Shown in pieces: positions 1 through 8,603 of a stretch of 64,000 bases of DNA (the first letter of the stretch is position 1; each line of letters starts with the position of its first letter). Source of the stretch: Ruania zhangjianzhongii (GTDB lineage: Bacteria > Actinomycetota > Actinomycetes > Actinomycetales > Beutenbergiaceae); the NCBI RefSeq assembly GCF_008000995.1, contig NZ_CP042828.1, forward strand, positions 4,454,882 through 4,518,881. Reading direction: 5' to 3'. The notes beneath the pieces were generated by a model that was given only the letters and a program-made list of their open reading frames with translations, made no database searches and was not told where the DNA came from. The translations under genes were made by a program, and so were the position numbers.

Positions 1-33
1 GCGGCTTGACCGAAGGGGTGGAGGAATCGTTCG

Positions 34-3000
34 TCATTGATCTTCTCTCTCTTGGACATGTGCGACGACCGGGCCGAACAGGCCGGACGCCAGCTGGGAT
101 CGCAGTACCCACGTCGTCGCCGTGGACTCGTGCAGGAAGGGCCCCAGCGTGTTGAACACCGTCACGGCAACCTCACGCGGCCCTGGTTTGCCCGGGATGG
201 TGAAGCGGAACGGCGCACAGAAGGCGACTCCGACCGGCTCACCATCCACCTCCACCTCGGCCGTCCCGCGCAGATCCCCGAGATCGAGGACCCAGTCCTG
301 CGCCGTCGTCAGATCGACCGACCGGACATACCGCACGCCACCGCTCCAGCCGGCGAGCCCGAGGCAGCGCCAGTCGCCCAGGCTGATCGGCGCCGCCTCG
401 AGGTGGACCTCGAGTGGCCCCTCGAAACCGGAACCGCGGCGGTGGGTGCTGGTCGGCGGCATCTCGATGGTGAGCAGCGCGGGTTGCTGCAGGGGGCGAG
501 CGAGGCTCAGCCGGCCACCGTCGGCAGCCACCTCCTGGCCATCGATGCGAGCACGGACCACGCCGGCCGCATCGAGCACGATGCGTGCGGACCCGGCCGG
601 AAGGAGGACACGGTAGTGCTGCGCTGCCGGAGTCGCACTGTCGCTCGCGTGGAAGTCCAGCGCCGCGCTGCCACGTTTCGGCCGTCCCCGGAGCCAGTGG
701 GCGTCGGGCAGCAGGTGCGGGCGGGAGACGGCGTAGCTGGCCTCGGGCTGACCGTAGTAGCGGCTGACCACTTCTGCGCTGCCTCGCTCGCCCTCGAAGG
801 AGGTCGACCAGGACTCGTCGCTGACGCAGGTCACCGACGTTCCGTCCCGTAGGTGCACCACCAGGTCCAGCCACATCACGTCCTGGGGTGTGGCACTGTC
901 CAGCTGCACGCCGAGCGCAGCGGGCTGATCGAGGATGGCGTCGGTGACGTCGTGGCTGAAGAACACCGGCGTCGCGCCTCGATCGGCTTCGTAGTACTCG
1001 ACCTTCTCCTGTCGGGCCAGAACCGAGCCGTCGAGCTGGATCGTCGCCGTCCGCGCGGCGCCGAGGAGCAGCTGAGCCGACTGCACGCCGTCGAGGCTGG
1101 GCAGCTCGCAGGAGAACGTCAGCCGGCCGGTCCGCTCCTCGGCCTCGGGCAGCGCCTGTGCGGTGATGTACTCCGGACGCTGGTCGAAGCCACCCGGTGG
1201 GTAGAGCGAGAACCCGGAGCGCATCTCGGCGTCGTACCAGAGGCTGGCTGGTGCCGGATCCCGGCGCAGGCGGTACTCGAGCACGTTGACGGCGCGATCG
1301 ATCTCGATCCGGATCTGCCGGGTGTATCTCGTCTCGGCCGGAACGGGCTGGCCGTTCCACCAGGCCTCTACCTGCGCGGGCGCCACCAGAACCAGGTCGG
1401 CGGGGCCGCGATGGTCGGTCTGCACCAGCGTACGGATGATGGTGACGGCGTCGTCGGTGAGCTCGTTCGTGGTCAGGAACTCGGAGGTGATCCGCCCCTT
1501 GTTCCCCAGGGCACCGGAGGTGTCTCGCCGCCCGCCACGGCTGCGCGACCACTCGAGGACCTCCCAGGAGTCCGCGCTGAGCGGGCGTTCGCCGCGGCAC
1601 ACCTGGTCACACTCCTGCGGCCCGAGCACCTCGGGCACGGCAGCGGAGGCGGTGGTCAGGGTACGGGCGCGCTGGCCGCTGGTTGCCCAGGTGGACTGCC
1701 AGTCCTGACCCTCTTCTCGGGAGTCGAAGGTCCAGATCTGTAGCGCGTCGAGCGAGCGTCCGACCGGCCGCGCCAGGTCGCCCCAGGTGTTGTCCAGGGT
1801 GGGCACGAGCTCGCCGGTCCAGCCGGTGCTGAGGTCGACCGTCTGCTCGGCGGGCTGCGCGGCGCTCGGCGGTGCGGTCTTCCCTCCGGGGCCTTCTTCC
1901 CAGGCGACCAGCACGAGCGGGGCGCCGCCGGTATCGAGGTGCAGCACCGAGTCCTCACCTCGGGTCTCGATCCGCACCCCGCGCTGCTCACCGGTTGCCG
2001 GATCCCATACCTGTGCGGCTGCCACCGGAGCGGCGACCTGCAGCTGGCGCTGCTGTGCGTAGCGCGTGCGATCGAAGTCATAGTCCAGGACCCGTTCCAA
2101 CGAGGAACCGGCCCGCAGCGGCTGGTCGGTGGCGTTCGGATACGCCCCGCCGACCAGCGCGACCGCCGAACCACCGGCTCGGCGGAGCAGGATCGGCGAA
2201 TCCGTGCGCGCGTACTGAGCCTGGCCCAGACCGGCGAGAGCGGCGATCGCCGCCTCGGTGTCTGCGGCATGCTCGAGGCGTTCGTGCGTGGCTAGGGCGC
2301 GCACCACGGTGTCCTGGCCGGCTCGCCCGGTCGCGTAGGCGGGAAGCTCACCCACCACCAGCACCCGGCCACCCCCGTCGAGATGCTCGAGGAGCGCCGT
2401 GGCAGTGTCCTGTTCGAGAAAGGCGGCAGAGGGGATGACGATTGTGGACCAGGAGTCCTCGTTCACCCTGAGGGTGCCGCCCGCACGGACCGACCGCCCG
2501 AGGGAGTCGTCGTCGATGATGTCGAACCCGAGCCCGGCCTGATCGAGGGCACTGGGATGGAAGTGGAACCAGTCGTCCTTGCCGACCAGATCCAGGTAGA
2601 CCTGCTGGGTGCGGGCGACGTCGGTCACGGCCTGCTCGGACGAGGCCGCGCCGAAATGGTTGATCGGCAGGTCCAGTGGGAGCGAGGCCTGCATCGTCGC
2701 CGTGGGGTGGAGCACCGCGATCTCGGCGACCGGTCGTCCCCAGGACATGGTCGAGGCGACCCGGGAGACGGCGTCAGCGAACTGGCGGTAGTGGCGCCAG
2801 TAAGGCTGACGCCAGTCGGTCGAGGGCGGCGCCCACTCGAACCAGCCCGCCATCGTGGAGAAGTAGGTGGCGTGTGGGTTGTACAGCGTGGCACCGCGGC
2901 GGAAGAACGGCAGCAGCCAGTCCCAGGTGTCCTCGAGCGTGCCGCCCCATCCAGAGGAGTGGAAGGCTTCCAGCCAGACCCGATCGTGGCCGTAGAGCTT

Positions 3001-4056
3001 CGCGAGCGAGGCGTGGAACTTCGCATCGCCCTCGTGGTCGGAACCGACCGCTGAGAGGTGCCGGTGGGTGCGGGGATAGTCGGTGTAGATCTGCGTGGAC
3101 TGCAGCGGGAGCCCGGCCCGGGCCGGGTTGGTCTGGTCCGCGCCGATCCGCATCCCGCGGCTCTCGTGCCAGCTGCCCAGCGGCTCGAAGAGCGCCTCCT
3201 CGGTGAGCGCGGCGCGGACGGCGTAATAGTCCGCCCGCACCTTGGCCCCGGCAACATCGGTGGAGCCGAAGAGCGCCGGCAGGTGGGGGTGGAGGTCGTA
3301 GCCCTGCCGGGTGCTGAACTCGTCGAGGAAGGACGGGGTCCACGGGTTGGTGGACGGCAGCTCGTCCTGGAAGCTACCGGCGATCACGTTGCCGAGATAC
3401 TGCGGGAGGCGCCGGTCGAACTCGCCGTGCACCTCATCCATCAGCAGGCGGACGGCGTCGGAGTTGAGGTAGTCGAAGGACGTCGGTACGGCGGTGACCA
3501 GCTGCACCGGCGTCTCGGGGTCCAGACCGGGAACGGTCCCGTCTGCCGAAGTCCGCAGCATCGCTCCGGTGTCGGTGTAGACACCGACGAGGGTCTCGTT
3601 CGGTGCGACGACGGGCCGGCTACCGGAGAGCTCCCCCGCCCGTCTGACGAGTGTGCTGCCCGCGGCCCACGGATGCTCACGGGTCACCCGCCCCTGCAGG
3701 TTCGCTCCGGAGAATCCGATCTGGTCGTAGAACCAGAGCCGCATGCCCAGCTCCTGAGCGAGCGCACACGCGCTCTCCACCCGCTGCCACCACACCTCGG
3801 AGAACCACTGCGGATCGTCGGTCTCGGCACCGAACTGGGGGCCGGCGGGCGCCAGGTTGATCAGCACGAGGTTGTAGATACCGCCCGCTGCGAAGCGGCG
3901 CATCTGCCACTCCATCCGCTCTGCTGTGACCTCTTCCCCGCTCCACCACCACAGCGGCGTAGGACCGAAATCGCGGGACGGCTCGTCGAAGAGCCGCTGC
4001 AGCCGGCTGTTGATTCCGGTCGGTTCAGTCTCAGACGTGATGTGCTCAGCAGTCAT
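34..4056 (-). CDS. GH106-like glycoside hydrolase (alpha-L-rhamnosidase-type)
   Basis: A 1340-residue protein without a signal peptide, so probably cytoplasmic. Residues 33-40 (TPLWWWSG) and a stretch near 230-265 (FQDELPSTNPW, then RQGYDLHPHLPALFG) resemble the N-terminal signature and the 'D-E..W...F...F..RRGYDL...LPAL' block of GH106 rhamnosidases. The C-terminal 300 residues look like beta-sandwich modules. It should release a deoxy-sugar from oligosaccharides or plant glycosides; the substrate is inferred from the family only. A strong AAGGAGG precedes the ATG. It lies 18 bases after the isomerase gene in the same operon, behind a LacI operator, so sugar-induced expression is likely. I could not map the catalytic glutamates with confidence, and a related unclassified family remains possible. 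Confidence 0.72.
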   Translation of the reverse strand: MTAEHITSETEPTGINSRLQRLFDEPSRDFGPTPLWWWSGEEVTAERMEWQMRRFAAGGIYNLVLINLAPAGPQFGAETDDPQWFSEVWWQRVESACALAQELGMRLWFYDQIGFSGANLQGRVTREHPWAAGSTLVRRAGELSGSRPVVAPNETLVGVYTDTGAMLRTSADGTVPGLDPETPVQLVTAVPTSFDYLNSDAVRLLMDEVHGEFDRRLPQYLGNVIAGSFQDELPSTNPWTPSFLDEFSTRQGYDLHPHLPALFGSTDVAGAKVRADYYAVRAALTEEALFEPLGSWHESRGMRIGADQTNPARAGLPLQSTQIYTDYPRTHRHLSAVGSDHEGDAKFHASLAKLYGHDRVWLEAFHSSGWGGTLEDTWDWLLPFFRRGATLYNPHATYFSTMAGWFEWAPPSTDWRQPYWRHYRQFADAVSRVASTMSWGRPVAEIAVLHPTATMQASLPLDLPINHFGAASSEQAVTDVARTQQVYLDLVGKDDWFHFHPSALDQAGLGFDIIDDDSLGRSVRAGGTLRVNEDSWSTIVIPSAAFLEQDTATALLEHLDGGGRVLVVGELPAYATGRAGQDTVVRALATHERLEHAADTEAAIAALAGLGQAQYARTDSPILLRRAGGSAVALVGGAYPNATDQPLRAGSSLERVLDYDFDRTRYAQQRQLQVAAPVAAAQVWDPATGEQRGVRIETRGEDSVLHLDTGGAPLVLVAWEEGPGGKTAPPSAAQPAEQTVDLSTGWTGELVPTLDNTWGDLARPVGRSLDALQIWTFDSREEGQDWQSTWATSGQRARTLTTASAAVPEVLGPQECDQVCRGERPLSADSWEVLEWSRSRGGRRDTSGALGNKGRITSEFLTTNELTDDAVTIIRTLVQTDHRGPADLVLVAPAQVEAWWNGQPVPAETRYTRQIRIEIDRAVNVLEYRLRRDPAPASLWYDAEMRSGFSLYPPGGFDQRPEYITAQALPEAEERTGRLTFSCELPSLDGVQSAQLLLGAARTATIQLDGSVLARQEKVEYYEADRGATPVFFSHDVTDAILDQPAALGVQLDSATPQDVMWLDLVVHLRDGTSVTCVSDESWSTSFEGERGSAEVVSRYYGQPEASYAVSRPHLLPDAHWLRGRPKRGSAALDFHASDSATPAAQHYRVLLPAGSARIVLDAAGVVRARIDGQEVAADGGRLSLARPLQQPALLTIEMPPTSTHRRGSGFEGPLEVHLEAAPISLGDWRCLGLAGWSGGVRYVRSVDLTTAQDWVLDLGDLRGTAEVEVDGEPVGVAFCAPFRFTIPGKPGPREVAVTVFNTLGPFLHESTATTWVLRSQLASGLFGPVVAHVQEREDQ

Positions 4057-4074
4057 CGGTGCACCTCCTTCGGG

Positions 4075-5544
4075 TCAGACCTGGCGGAAGTCGATACCGA
4101 GCAGGGACGCCGCGGCGCGGTAGTCCGCCACCCGGTTGCCCACGGAGAGGGACCAGTGGTGGCCCACCCCGCTGGCCGACCAGTCGTCCACCCACTGGCC
4201 CGGGTCCCGGTCGAAGTCGACCCGGCTCGTGGTGTTGCCGATCTGCAGCAACGGTCCCGGCACCACTGTGCCGGTGGAGGCGATCAGCGAGAGTGCGCCG
4301 TCCTGGTCCTGGCCCAGGCCGAGCAGGGTGACCGGACCGTGCTTGACGTCGAACTCCACGCTCACCCCCCAGCCGCGCTTGCCGTGGTAGGTACCGAGGC
4401 CACGAAGCAGCGGGTCCTGGTTCGACACGGTGATGTGGGCGGGGCCGTCGTGGCCCATCTCCACCACGCCGTCCTCGAAGTTCAGCGCCTGGATCTCGCA
4501 GAACGATCCCCCCGCGCCCACCACCTCGGTGACCAGCTGGGCCACGGTGGTGCGCAGTTCGTACTCGCCGGTGGTGGGGATGCCCCGTGCAGTGAGCAGG
4601 GATGCGCCCAGGATCATCCCGGCACCGAGCCGTTCGTGGATCTCCTGATCGAGTCCCCGGTGGTAGTAGGCCAGGCTGTCCAGCTCGAAGTCGGCGACGA
4701 GCCGATCGAGGCCCAGGGAGACACGCACGCCCCAGGCGAGATCGTCCTCGTTGACGCTCGGGTCGAAGGTGAAGACCTCCCGCACTGCCGCAGTGCGCTC
4801 GGCCACCTGGTCGGCCGTGACCTCATCCACGCGGACCCGGAGGTCGTCGAACTCGAGCACCTCGACATGGGAGCCGAACGTGGCTGGCAGCAGGGTGAGG
4901 TCGGTGGAGACATCGAGCATGCCGGGGTACAGGTGCCCCATCAGTCCGTGCCGCGCGTGCCGCAGTGCCGCCCGGACGTGGGCCGCGTTGATCCAGTGCT
5001 CGATCCGCTGCCACGCCGACTCCTGGCGCAGCCACCCGGAGACGGACCGGAACGGGATGCCGGCCCGGCGGAAGACGTTCCCCAGCTCTGGCACCGGGCA
5101 CTGCCCACAGTAGGCCAGCCAGTCACCGGTGCTGAACGAGGCGTGATCCATCTTCTCGGTCGGCTGCAGGTCGATCACCAGGACCGGTGCATCGGCGCGC
5201 TGCGCGATCGGGAGAACCATCGAGGCGGTGAGGTAGGTGGTCAGGAAGAGCACGATGAGGTCGCAGTCGGCCCGGCGCAGCTTCTCCGCCGCGGCCGCAC
5301 CTTCCTGCGCATCCGAGATGAACCCCGCGTCGGTCACCTCAGCATCCATCTCGGCAAAGCGCCCGGACACGTAGCGGGCCGACTCCTCGAGCTGCGGGCG
5401 CAGCTGGGGAAACTGCGGCCAGTAGGTGCCCAATCCACCGGCAACCAGCCCGATCCGGGTCTTCCTCCGACCCCGCGGCGCGATCAGGTCGCTCGCGTTG
5501 CTGGCAGCTCCATGCGTCGGTGCGACTGACACGTCGGCCCTCAC
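4075..5544 (-). CDS. L-fucose/L-arabinose isomerase family protein
   Basis: About 489 residues in the aldose-ketose isomerase superfamily of AraA and FucI. The N-terminal half has the Rossmann-like part (RIGLVAGGLGTYWPQFP). The C-terminal half carries TTGEYELRT, VEMGHDGPAH and GVGHHWSLSVG, matching the regions that supply the two Glu and two His metal ligands in AraA. It presumably converts the aldose released by the adjacent GH106-like enzyme to a ketose; the exact sugar cannot be read from sequence. Starts: GTG at 5544 has AAGGA only 2 nt upstream, while GTG at 5532 has AGGG at better spacing (485 residues). It is first gene of a two-gene operon, about 22 nt downstream of a duplicated LacI-type operator. 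Confidence 0.78.
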   Translation of the reverse strand: MRADVSVAPTHGAASNASDLIAPRGRRKTRIGLVAGGLGTYWPQFPQLRPQLEESARYVSGRFAEMDAEVTDAGFISDAQEGAAAAEKLRRADCDLIVLFLTTYLTASMVLPIAQRADAPVLVIDLQPTEKMDHASFSTGDWLAYCGQCPVPELGNVFRRAGIPFRSVSGWLRQESAWQRIEHWINAAHVRAALRHARHGLMGHLYPGMLDVSTDLTLLPATFGSHVEVLEFDDLRVRVDEVTADQVAERTAAVREVFTFDPSVNEDDLAWGVRVSLGLDRLVADFELDSLAYYHRGLDQEIHERLGAGMILGASLLTARGIPTTGEYELRTTVAQLVTEVVGAGGSFCEIQALNFEDGVVEMGHDGPAHITVSNQDPLLRGLGTYHGKRGWGVSVEFDVKHGPVTLLGLGQDQDGALSLIASTGTVVPGPLLQIGNTTSRVDFDRDPGQWVDDWSASGVGHHWSLSVGNRVADYRAAASLLGIDFRQV

Positions 5545-5565
5545 ATCCTTGTCGGTTCCAGAGAC

Positions 5566-5590
5566 TTAATCGATTAGTTTAATCGATTAG
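5566..5590. promoter_or_regulatory. Tandem LacI-family operator
   Basis: Two exact copies of TTAATCGATTAG lie with a 13-bp period (5566-5577 and 5579-5590), each containing the palindrome TAATCGATTA. They sit between the LacI gene and the isomerase start. A central CG in an AT-rich palindrome is typical of LacI-family sites, so the adjacent regulator is the natural ligand (inference). The A+T content stands out in this GC-rich DNA. Confidence 0.75.
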
Positions 5591-5634
5591 CAGCACGATA
5601 GTGGCTGATCTCCGGATGTCAACACCCCGGTGGG

Positions 5635-6648
5635 TCAGGGCGCGGAGGCGCGCACCATCAAGCTGGGCTCCAAGAGTCGAGCCTCGTGGGCGTGCGATCC
5701 CGCCGACTCGATCTCGGCGAGGAGGAGGTCCACGGCGGAGCGGCCGAGCACATCCTTGGGCTGGCGGACCGAGGTCAGCGGCATCATCGACTCGGTGGCC
5801 AGGGCCAGATCGCCGTAGCCCACCACGGCAACGTCGGTCGGCACCTGCACCCCGGCGCCGACCAGCCCGCGGATCACGCCGAGCGCCAGCTGGTCGTTGG
5901 TGCAGAAGATCCCCGCCGGTGGATCCTCAGCGATCCGCGAGGCTGCCTGCACACCGCCCTCGATCGTCATCTCCGGCACCTCGATCACCTCCAGCGCCGA
6001 GCTGTCGCCACCATCGGCGGCGATCGCCTGCCGAGCCCCGGTCTCCCGTTCCACACACTGCGGAATGTCCCGGGGGCCGTTGACCACCAGCACCCGGCCG
6101 GTCCTGGTGGTCAGCAGGTGCTCGACGGCGAGATGTCCCCCGCGTTCGTCGTCGATCGCCACCGAGCAGCCGTCGGCCACCGGCCACCGGCGGTCGACGA
6201 GCACCGGGTGCGCGCCGACCAGCCGGAGTCGAGCCAGGCGGGAGGTGTCGGCCGCCAGCGGCACGACGATCGCGCCCGCGGCTCGCTGTTCGGCGAGCAT
6301 CCGGATGTGTTCCATCTCGATCTCGGCGTCGTCATCGCTGACGCACAGGCCGGTGACGTATCCACGGGTGCGGGCCGAGTGCGCCACCGCCTTGGCGATG
6401 GCGGCGTAGAACGGGTTGACGATGTCCGGCACGATCAGGCCGATGAGCTTGCCACTGCCGCTGCGCAGCGCAGAGGCGGAGCGGTTCGGTACGAACTGCA
6501 GCTCCTCGATGGCGGCCAGCACCCGCGCCTGGGTGGCCGGGGAGACCATGTGCGGGCGGTTCAGCGTGTTCGAGACCGTGGCCGTCGAGACTCCCGCCCG
6601 TTTGGCCACGGCAGCAACGCCCAGCTCGTTCGCGCGCTTTCTCGCCAT
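5635..6648 (-). CDS. LacI family transcriptional regulator
   Basis: A 337-residue regulator with an N-terminal LacI helix-turn-helix (VAAVAKRAGVSTATVSNTL, residues about 12-30) followed by the hinge segment (FVPNRSASALRSG) and a periplasmic-binding-protein-like effector domain (GLIVPDIVNPFYAAIA through the C-terminus). It probably represses the downstream isomerase and GH106-like genes by binding the duplicated TTAATCGATTAG site that starts 45 bases after its stop codon. The ATG at 6648 is preferred because GGAGAAGG lies 9 nt upstream; GTG at 6651 is the alternative. The effector is probably a sugar of the pathway, but it is not identifiable here. Confidence 0.9.
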   Translation of the reverse strand: MARKRANELGVAAVAKRAGVSTATVSNTLNRPHMVSPATQARVLAAIEELQFVPNRSASALRSGSGKLIGLIVPDIVNPFYAAIAKAVAHSARTRGYVTGLCVSDDDAEIEMEHIRMLAEQRAAGAIVVPLAADTSRLARLRLVGAHPVLVDRRWPVADGCSVAIDDERGGHLAVEHLLTTRTGRVLVVNGPRDIPQCVERETGARQAIAADGGDSSALEVIEVPEMTIEGGVQAASRIAEDPPAGIFCTNDQLALGVIRGLVGAGVQVPTDVAVVGYGDLALATESMMPLTSVRQPKDVLGRSAVDLLLAEIESAGSHAHEARLLEPSLMVRASAP

Positions 6649-6712
6649 CACCTCTCGCCTTCTCCCGGAGGGCCGATCGGCCGCATCCTGTGCTGCATTA
6701 TGACTCAGGCGA

Positions 6713-8452
6713 TCAGCTGGCCTGGGACCTCAGGTCGAGCCGCTGGTGCGTCCAGAACCGGCGCAGCCAGCGATCGTGGGACGCGACCACCACTGCGCCC
6801 GGATAGTCACCGATCGCGTCCTCCAGCTGGGTGACCAGCACGAGGGAGAGGTGATTGGTGGGTTCGTCCAGCAGCAGCACGTCCGGCGGGTCCGCCAGCA
6901 GCACCGCGAGCGCGAGCCGACGGCGCTGGCCGACGCTGAGTACCTCCACCGGGCGGTTCTCGTCCCGGCCGGGCAGCAGCGCAAACGTACTCAGTGGCAC
7001 GCGCTCGGCACGGCCCGCCCCGACCAGGTCGGCATACACCTGCCGGGCGGTACGACCGCTGCCGCGGCGCTCCGGGTCCGGCAGGTGCACCTCCTGGGTG
7101 AGCAGGCCGATCCGCAGTGCCGCTGGAGTGTGCACCGATCCGGTGGCCGGCGCCAGGTCGGCGGCGAGCAGGTGCAGCAGAGTGGATTTCCCGACGCCGT
7201 TCGGTCCGGTGATCAGCCATTTCTCCCCCGCCGCCACGCTCAGGGAGGTCTGCGACAGCCGCCCGGGCAGGCTCACCTGGGTGGCGGTGAGCACCGGACC
7301 GGACCAGTTCCGCCGCGACCGGCCCTGGCCGGCCGTACCGGCGGTCAGGCCCCGGAACCACAGCTCTTGTGGCGGTTTGCGCAGCTGGGCCTCGTCGAGC
7401 TCCGCCAGCCGCGTCCGGGCGTCATTCACCCGGCGGGAGACCACCTTGGCATTCCGGTCCGCGTAGAACTTTTTCGCTGCCCGCGCCTCGGTGCGCGGCT
7501 CTCGCCCGGCGTGCCCCACCGTGTGGGAGTCCCGTACCGCCGCGCGGAGCCTTTTGAGTTCCTCCTGCTCGGTCACGTACTGGCGTTCCCAGCGCTGGCG
7601 AGCGTCCATCCGGGCGTGCAGGTAGTCCGTGTAGCTGCCGGTGAAGGAGACCGCGCCGATACCGGAGCCGTCGCCGTCACCGACCAGCTGCCCGGCAACC
7701 GCCTGCGGCAGCGGCGCCGGGTCCAGGTCCACCAACGAGGTAACCGTCTCGTCCAGGAACGCGCGGTCGTGGCTGGCCAGCAGTACCGGTCCGGACCAGC
7801 TGGTGAGTACCTGCTGAAGGTATTCTGCGGCCGCGTCGTCGAGGTGGTTGGTCGGCTCGTCCAGGAGCAGCACGTCCGGTGCGCTGAGCAACAACCAGGC
7901 CAGCGCGAGCCGGGAGCGTTGACCACCGGAGAGCGCGCCGGTGGTCCGGTCCCTGGGCAGGTCGGCCAGACCCAGACCGCTGAGCATCATCTCCATACGC
8001 GAGCTGGCGTTCCAAGCGTCCAGCCGTTCCGCGCTCTCCAGGGCGGTCGCGAAGTCCCGTGCTGCGGCCTCGTCCTGTGGTGCCTCGGCCATCGCCACAC
8101 CGGCGGAGTCCACAGCCGCGGCAGCCCGGCGCGACGGCGCGATGGCGGCTTCCAGCGCGTCGGTGACGGTGTCAGAAGGCTCGAACGGCACCTCTTGGTG
8201 CAGCAGCCCGGCCCGCGGGGTGCGGCCACCGGGTGCGCTCACGCTGACCGTGCCGGCGTCGGGATGCAAACGTCCGGCGGCGATCCGCAGCAGCGTGGTC
8301 TTCCCGGACCCGTTCTCGCCGATCAGGCCGGCGCGCCGGCCGGCGGGCACCACCAATGACACATCGGTGAGCACACGGCGGGTGCCGAAGGTGCGCGAGA
8401 TGCCGTCCAGCCGCAGGTGTGCGGCGGAAAGGGGGGTAGTGGATGTGGTCAC
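6713..8452 (-). CDS. ABC-F family ATPase (ribosome protection type)
   Basis: 579 residues with two ABC domains and no membrane segments: Walker A GENGSGKTT and GPNGVGKST, signatures LSGGQRSRLALA and LSVGQRRRLALA, Walker B VLLLDEPTNHL in both. The interdomain linker is long and basic with heptad-like character (about residues 250-340). That is known for antibiotic-resistance ABC-F proteins, which enter the ribosomal E site and dislodge drugs from the peptidyl-transferase region or exit tunnel. The linker resembles actinobacterial resistance members such as TlrC/OleB/VarM (recollection, not a search). GTG start with GAGGA 5 nt upstream. Its leader carries a mini-ORF and an anti-SD (separate entry), which supports an antibiotic-inducible role. 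A housekeeping EttA-like role is less likely. Confidence 0.85.
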   Translation of the reverse strand: MTTSTTPLSAAHLRLDGISRTFGTRRVLTDVSLVVPAGRRAGLIGENGSGKTTLLRIAAGRLHPDAGTVSVSAPGGRTPRAGLLHQEVPFEPSDTVTDALEAAIAPSRRAAAAVDSAGVAMAEAPQDEAAARDFATALESAERLDAWNASSRMEMMLSGLGLADLPRDRTTGALSGGQRSRLALAWLLLSAPDVLLLDEPTNHLDDAAAEYLQQVLTSWSGPVLLASHDRAFLDETVTSLVDLDPAPLPQAVAGQLVGDGDGSGIGAVSFTGSYTDYLHARMDARQRWERQYVTEQEELKRLRAAVRDSHTVGHAGREPRTEARAAKKFYADRNAKVVSRRVNDARTRLAELDEAQLRKPPQELWFRGLTAGTAGQGRSRRNWSGPVLTATQVSLPGRLSQTSLSVAAGEKWLITGPNGVGKSTLLHLLAADLAPATGSVHTPAALRIGLLTQEVHLPDPERRGSGRTARQVYADLVGAGRAERVPLSTFALLPGRDENRPVEVLSVGQRRRLALAVLLADPPDVLLLDEPTNHLSLVLVTQLEDAIGDYPGAVVVASHDRWLRRFWTHQRLDLRSQAS

Positions 8453-8571
8453 AGGCGTCCTCAGCGTCGATCGAGGTCCTGCCGGGCATCGCCGCGGGCG
8501 CAGGACAGGTGAGGATCACAGCCACATGACCACTAGCGTACGGTTCACCCGCCGGAGCCGCGAGATGTTTT
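8453..8571 (-). promoter_or_regulatory. Candidate ribosome-mediated attenuator leader of the ABC-F gene
   Basis: Read on the minus strand. A -10-like TACGCT (8540-8535) is followed 7 nt later by ATG TGG CTG TGA (8527-8516). Overlapping that stop region is TCCTCA (8515-8510), the exact complement of TGAGGA (8463-8458), which contains the Shine-Dalgarno of the ABC-F GTG start at 8452. Between them GTCCTGC pairs with GCAGGAC as an inner hairpin. Folded, the SD is masked; a ribosome stalled on the mini-ORF would cover TCCTCA and free it. The A-rich run AAAAC just upstream of the expected -35 position would also suit a WhiB7-type promoter (inference). Confidence 0.6.
8516..8527 (-). CDS. Three-codon leader ORF (Met-Trp-Leu)
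   Basis: ATG TGG CTG followed by TGA, lying 64 bases upstream of the ABC-F start. With the -10-like TACGCT ending 8 nt before the A of ATG, the transcript would begin at or next to the ATG, so the mini-ORF would be leaderless. Very short leader peptides are known sensors for macrolide, lincosamide and related drugs upstream of erm and ABC-F genes. Its placement directly before the anti-SD is what makes it credible; the codons alone would mean nothing. Confidence 0.5.
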   Translation of the reverse strand: MWL

Positions 8572-8603
8572 CGCGCCGAGGAACCGACCGAGGAGGCTAT
8601 GTG

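Noticed and set aside
37-852. Long open frames on the plus strand through the GH106-like gene and similar long antisense frames elsewhere
   Set aside because: They are Arg/Gly/Pro-rich shadow frames of high-GC coding DNA without ribosome sites or domains.
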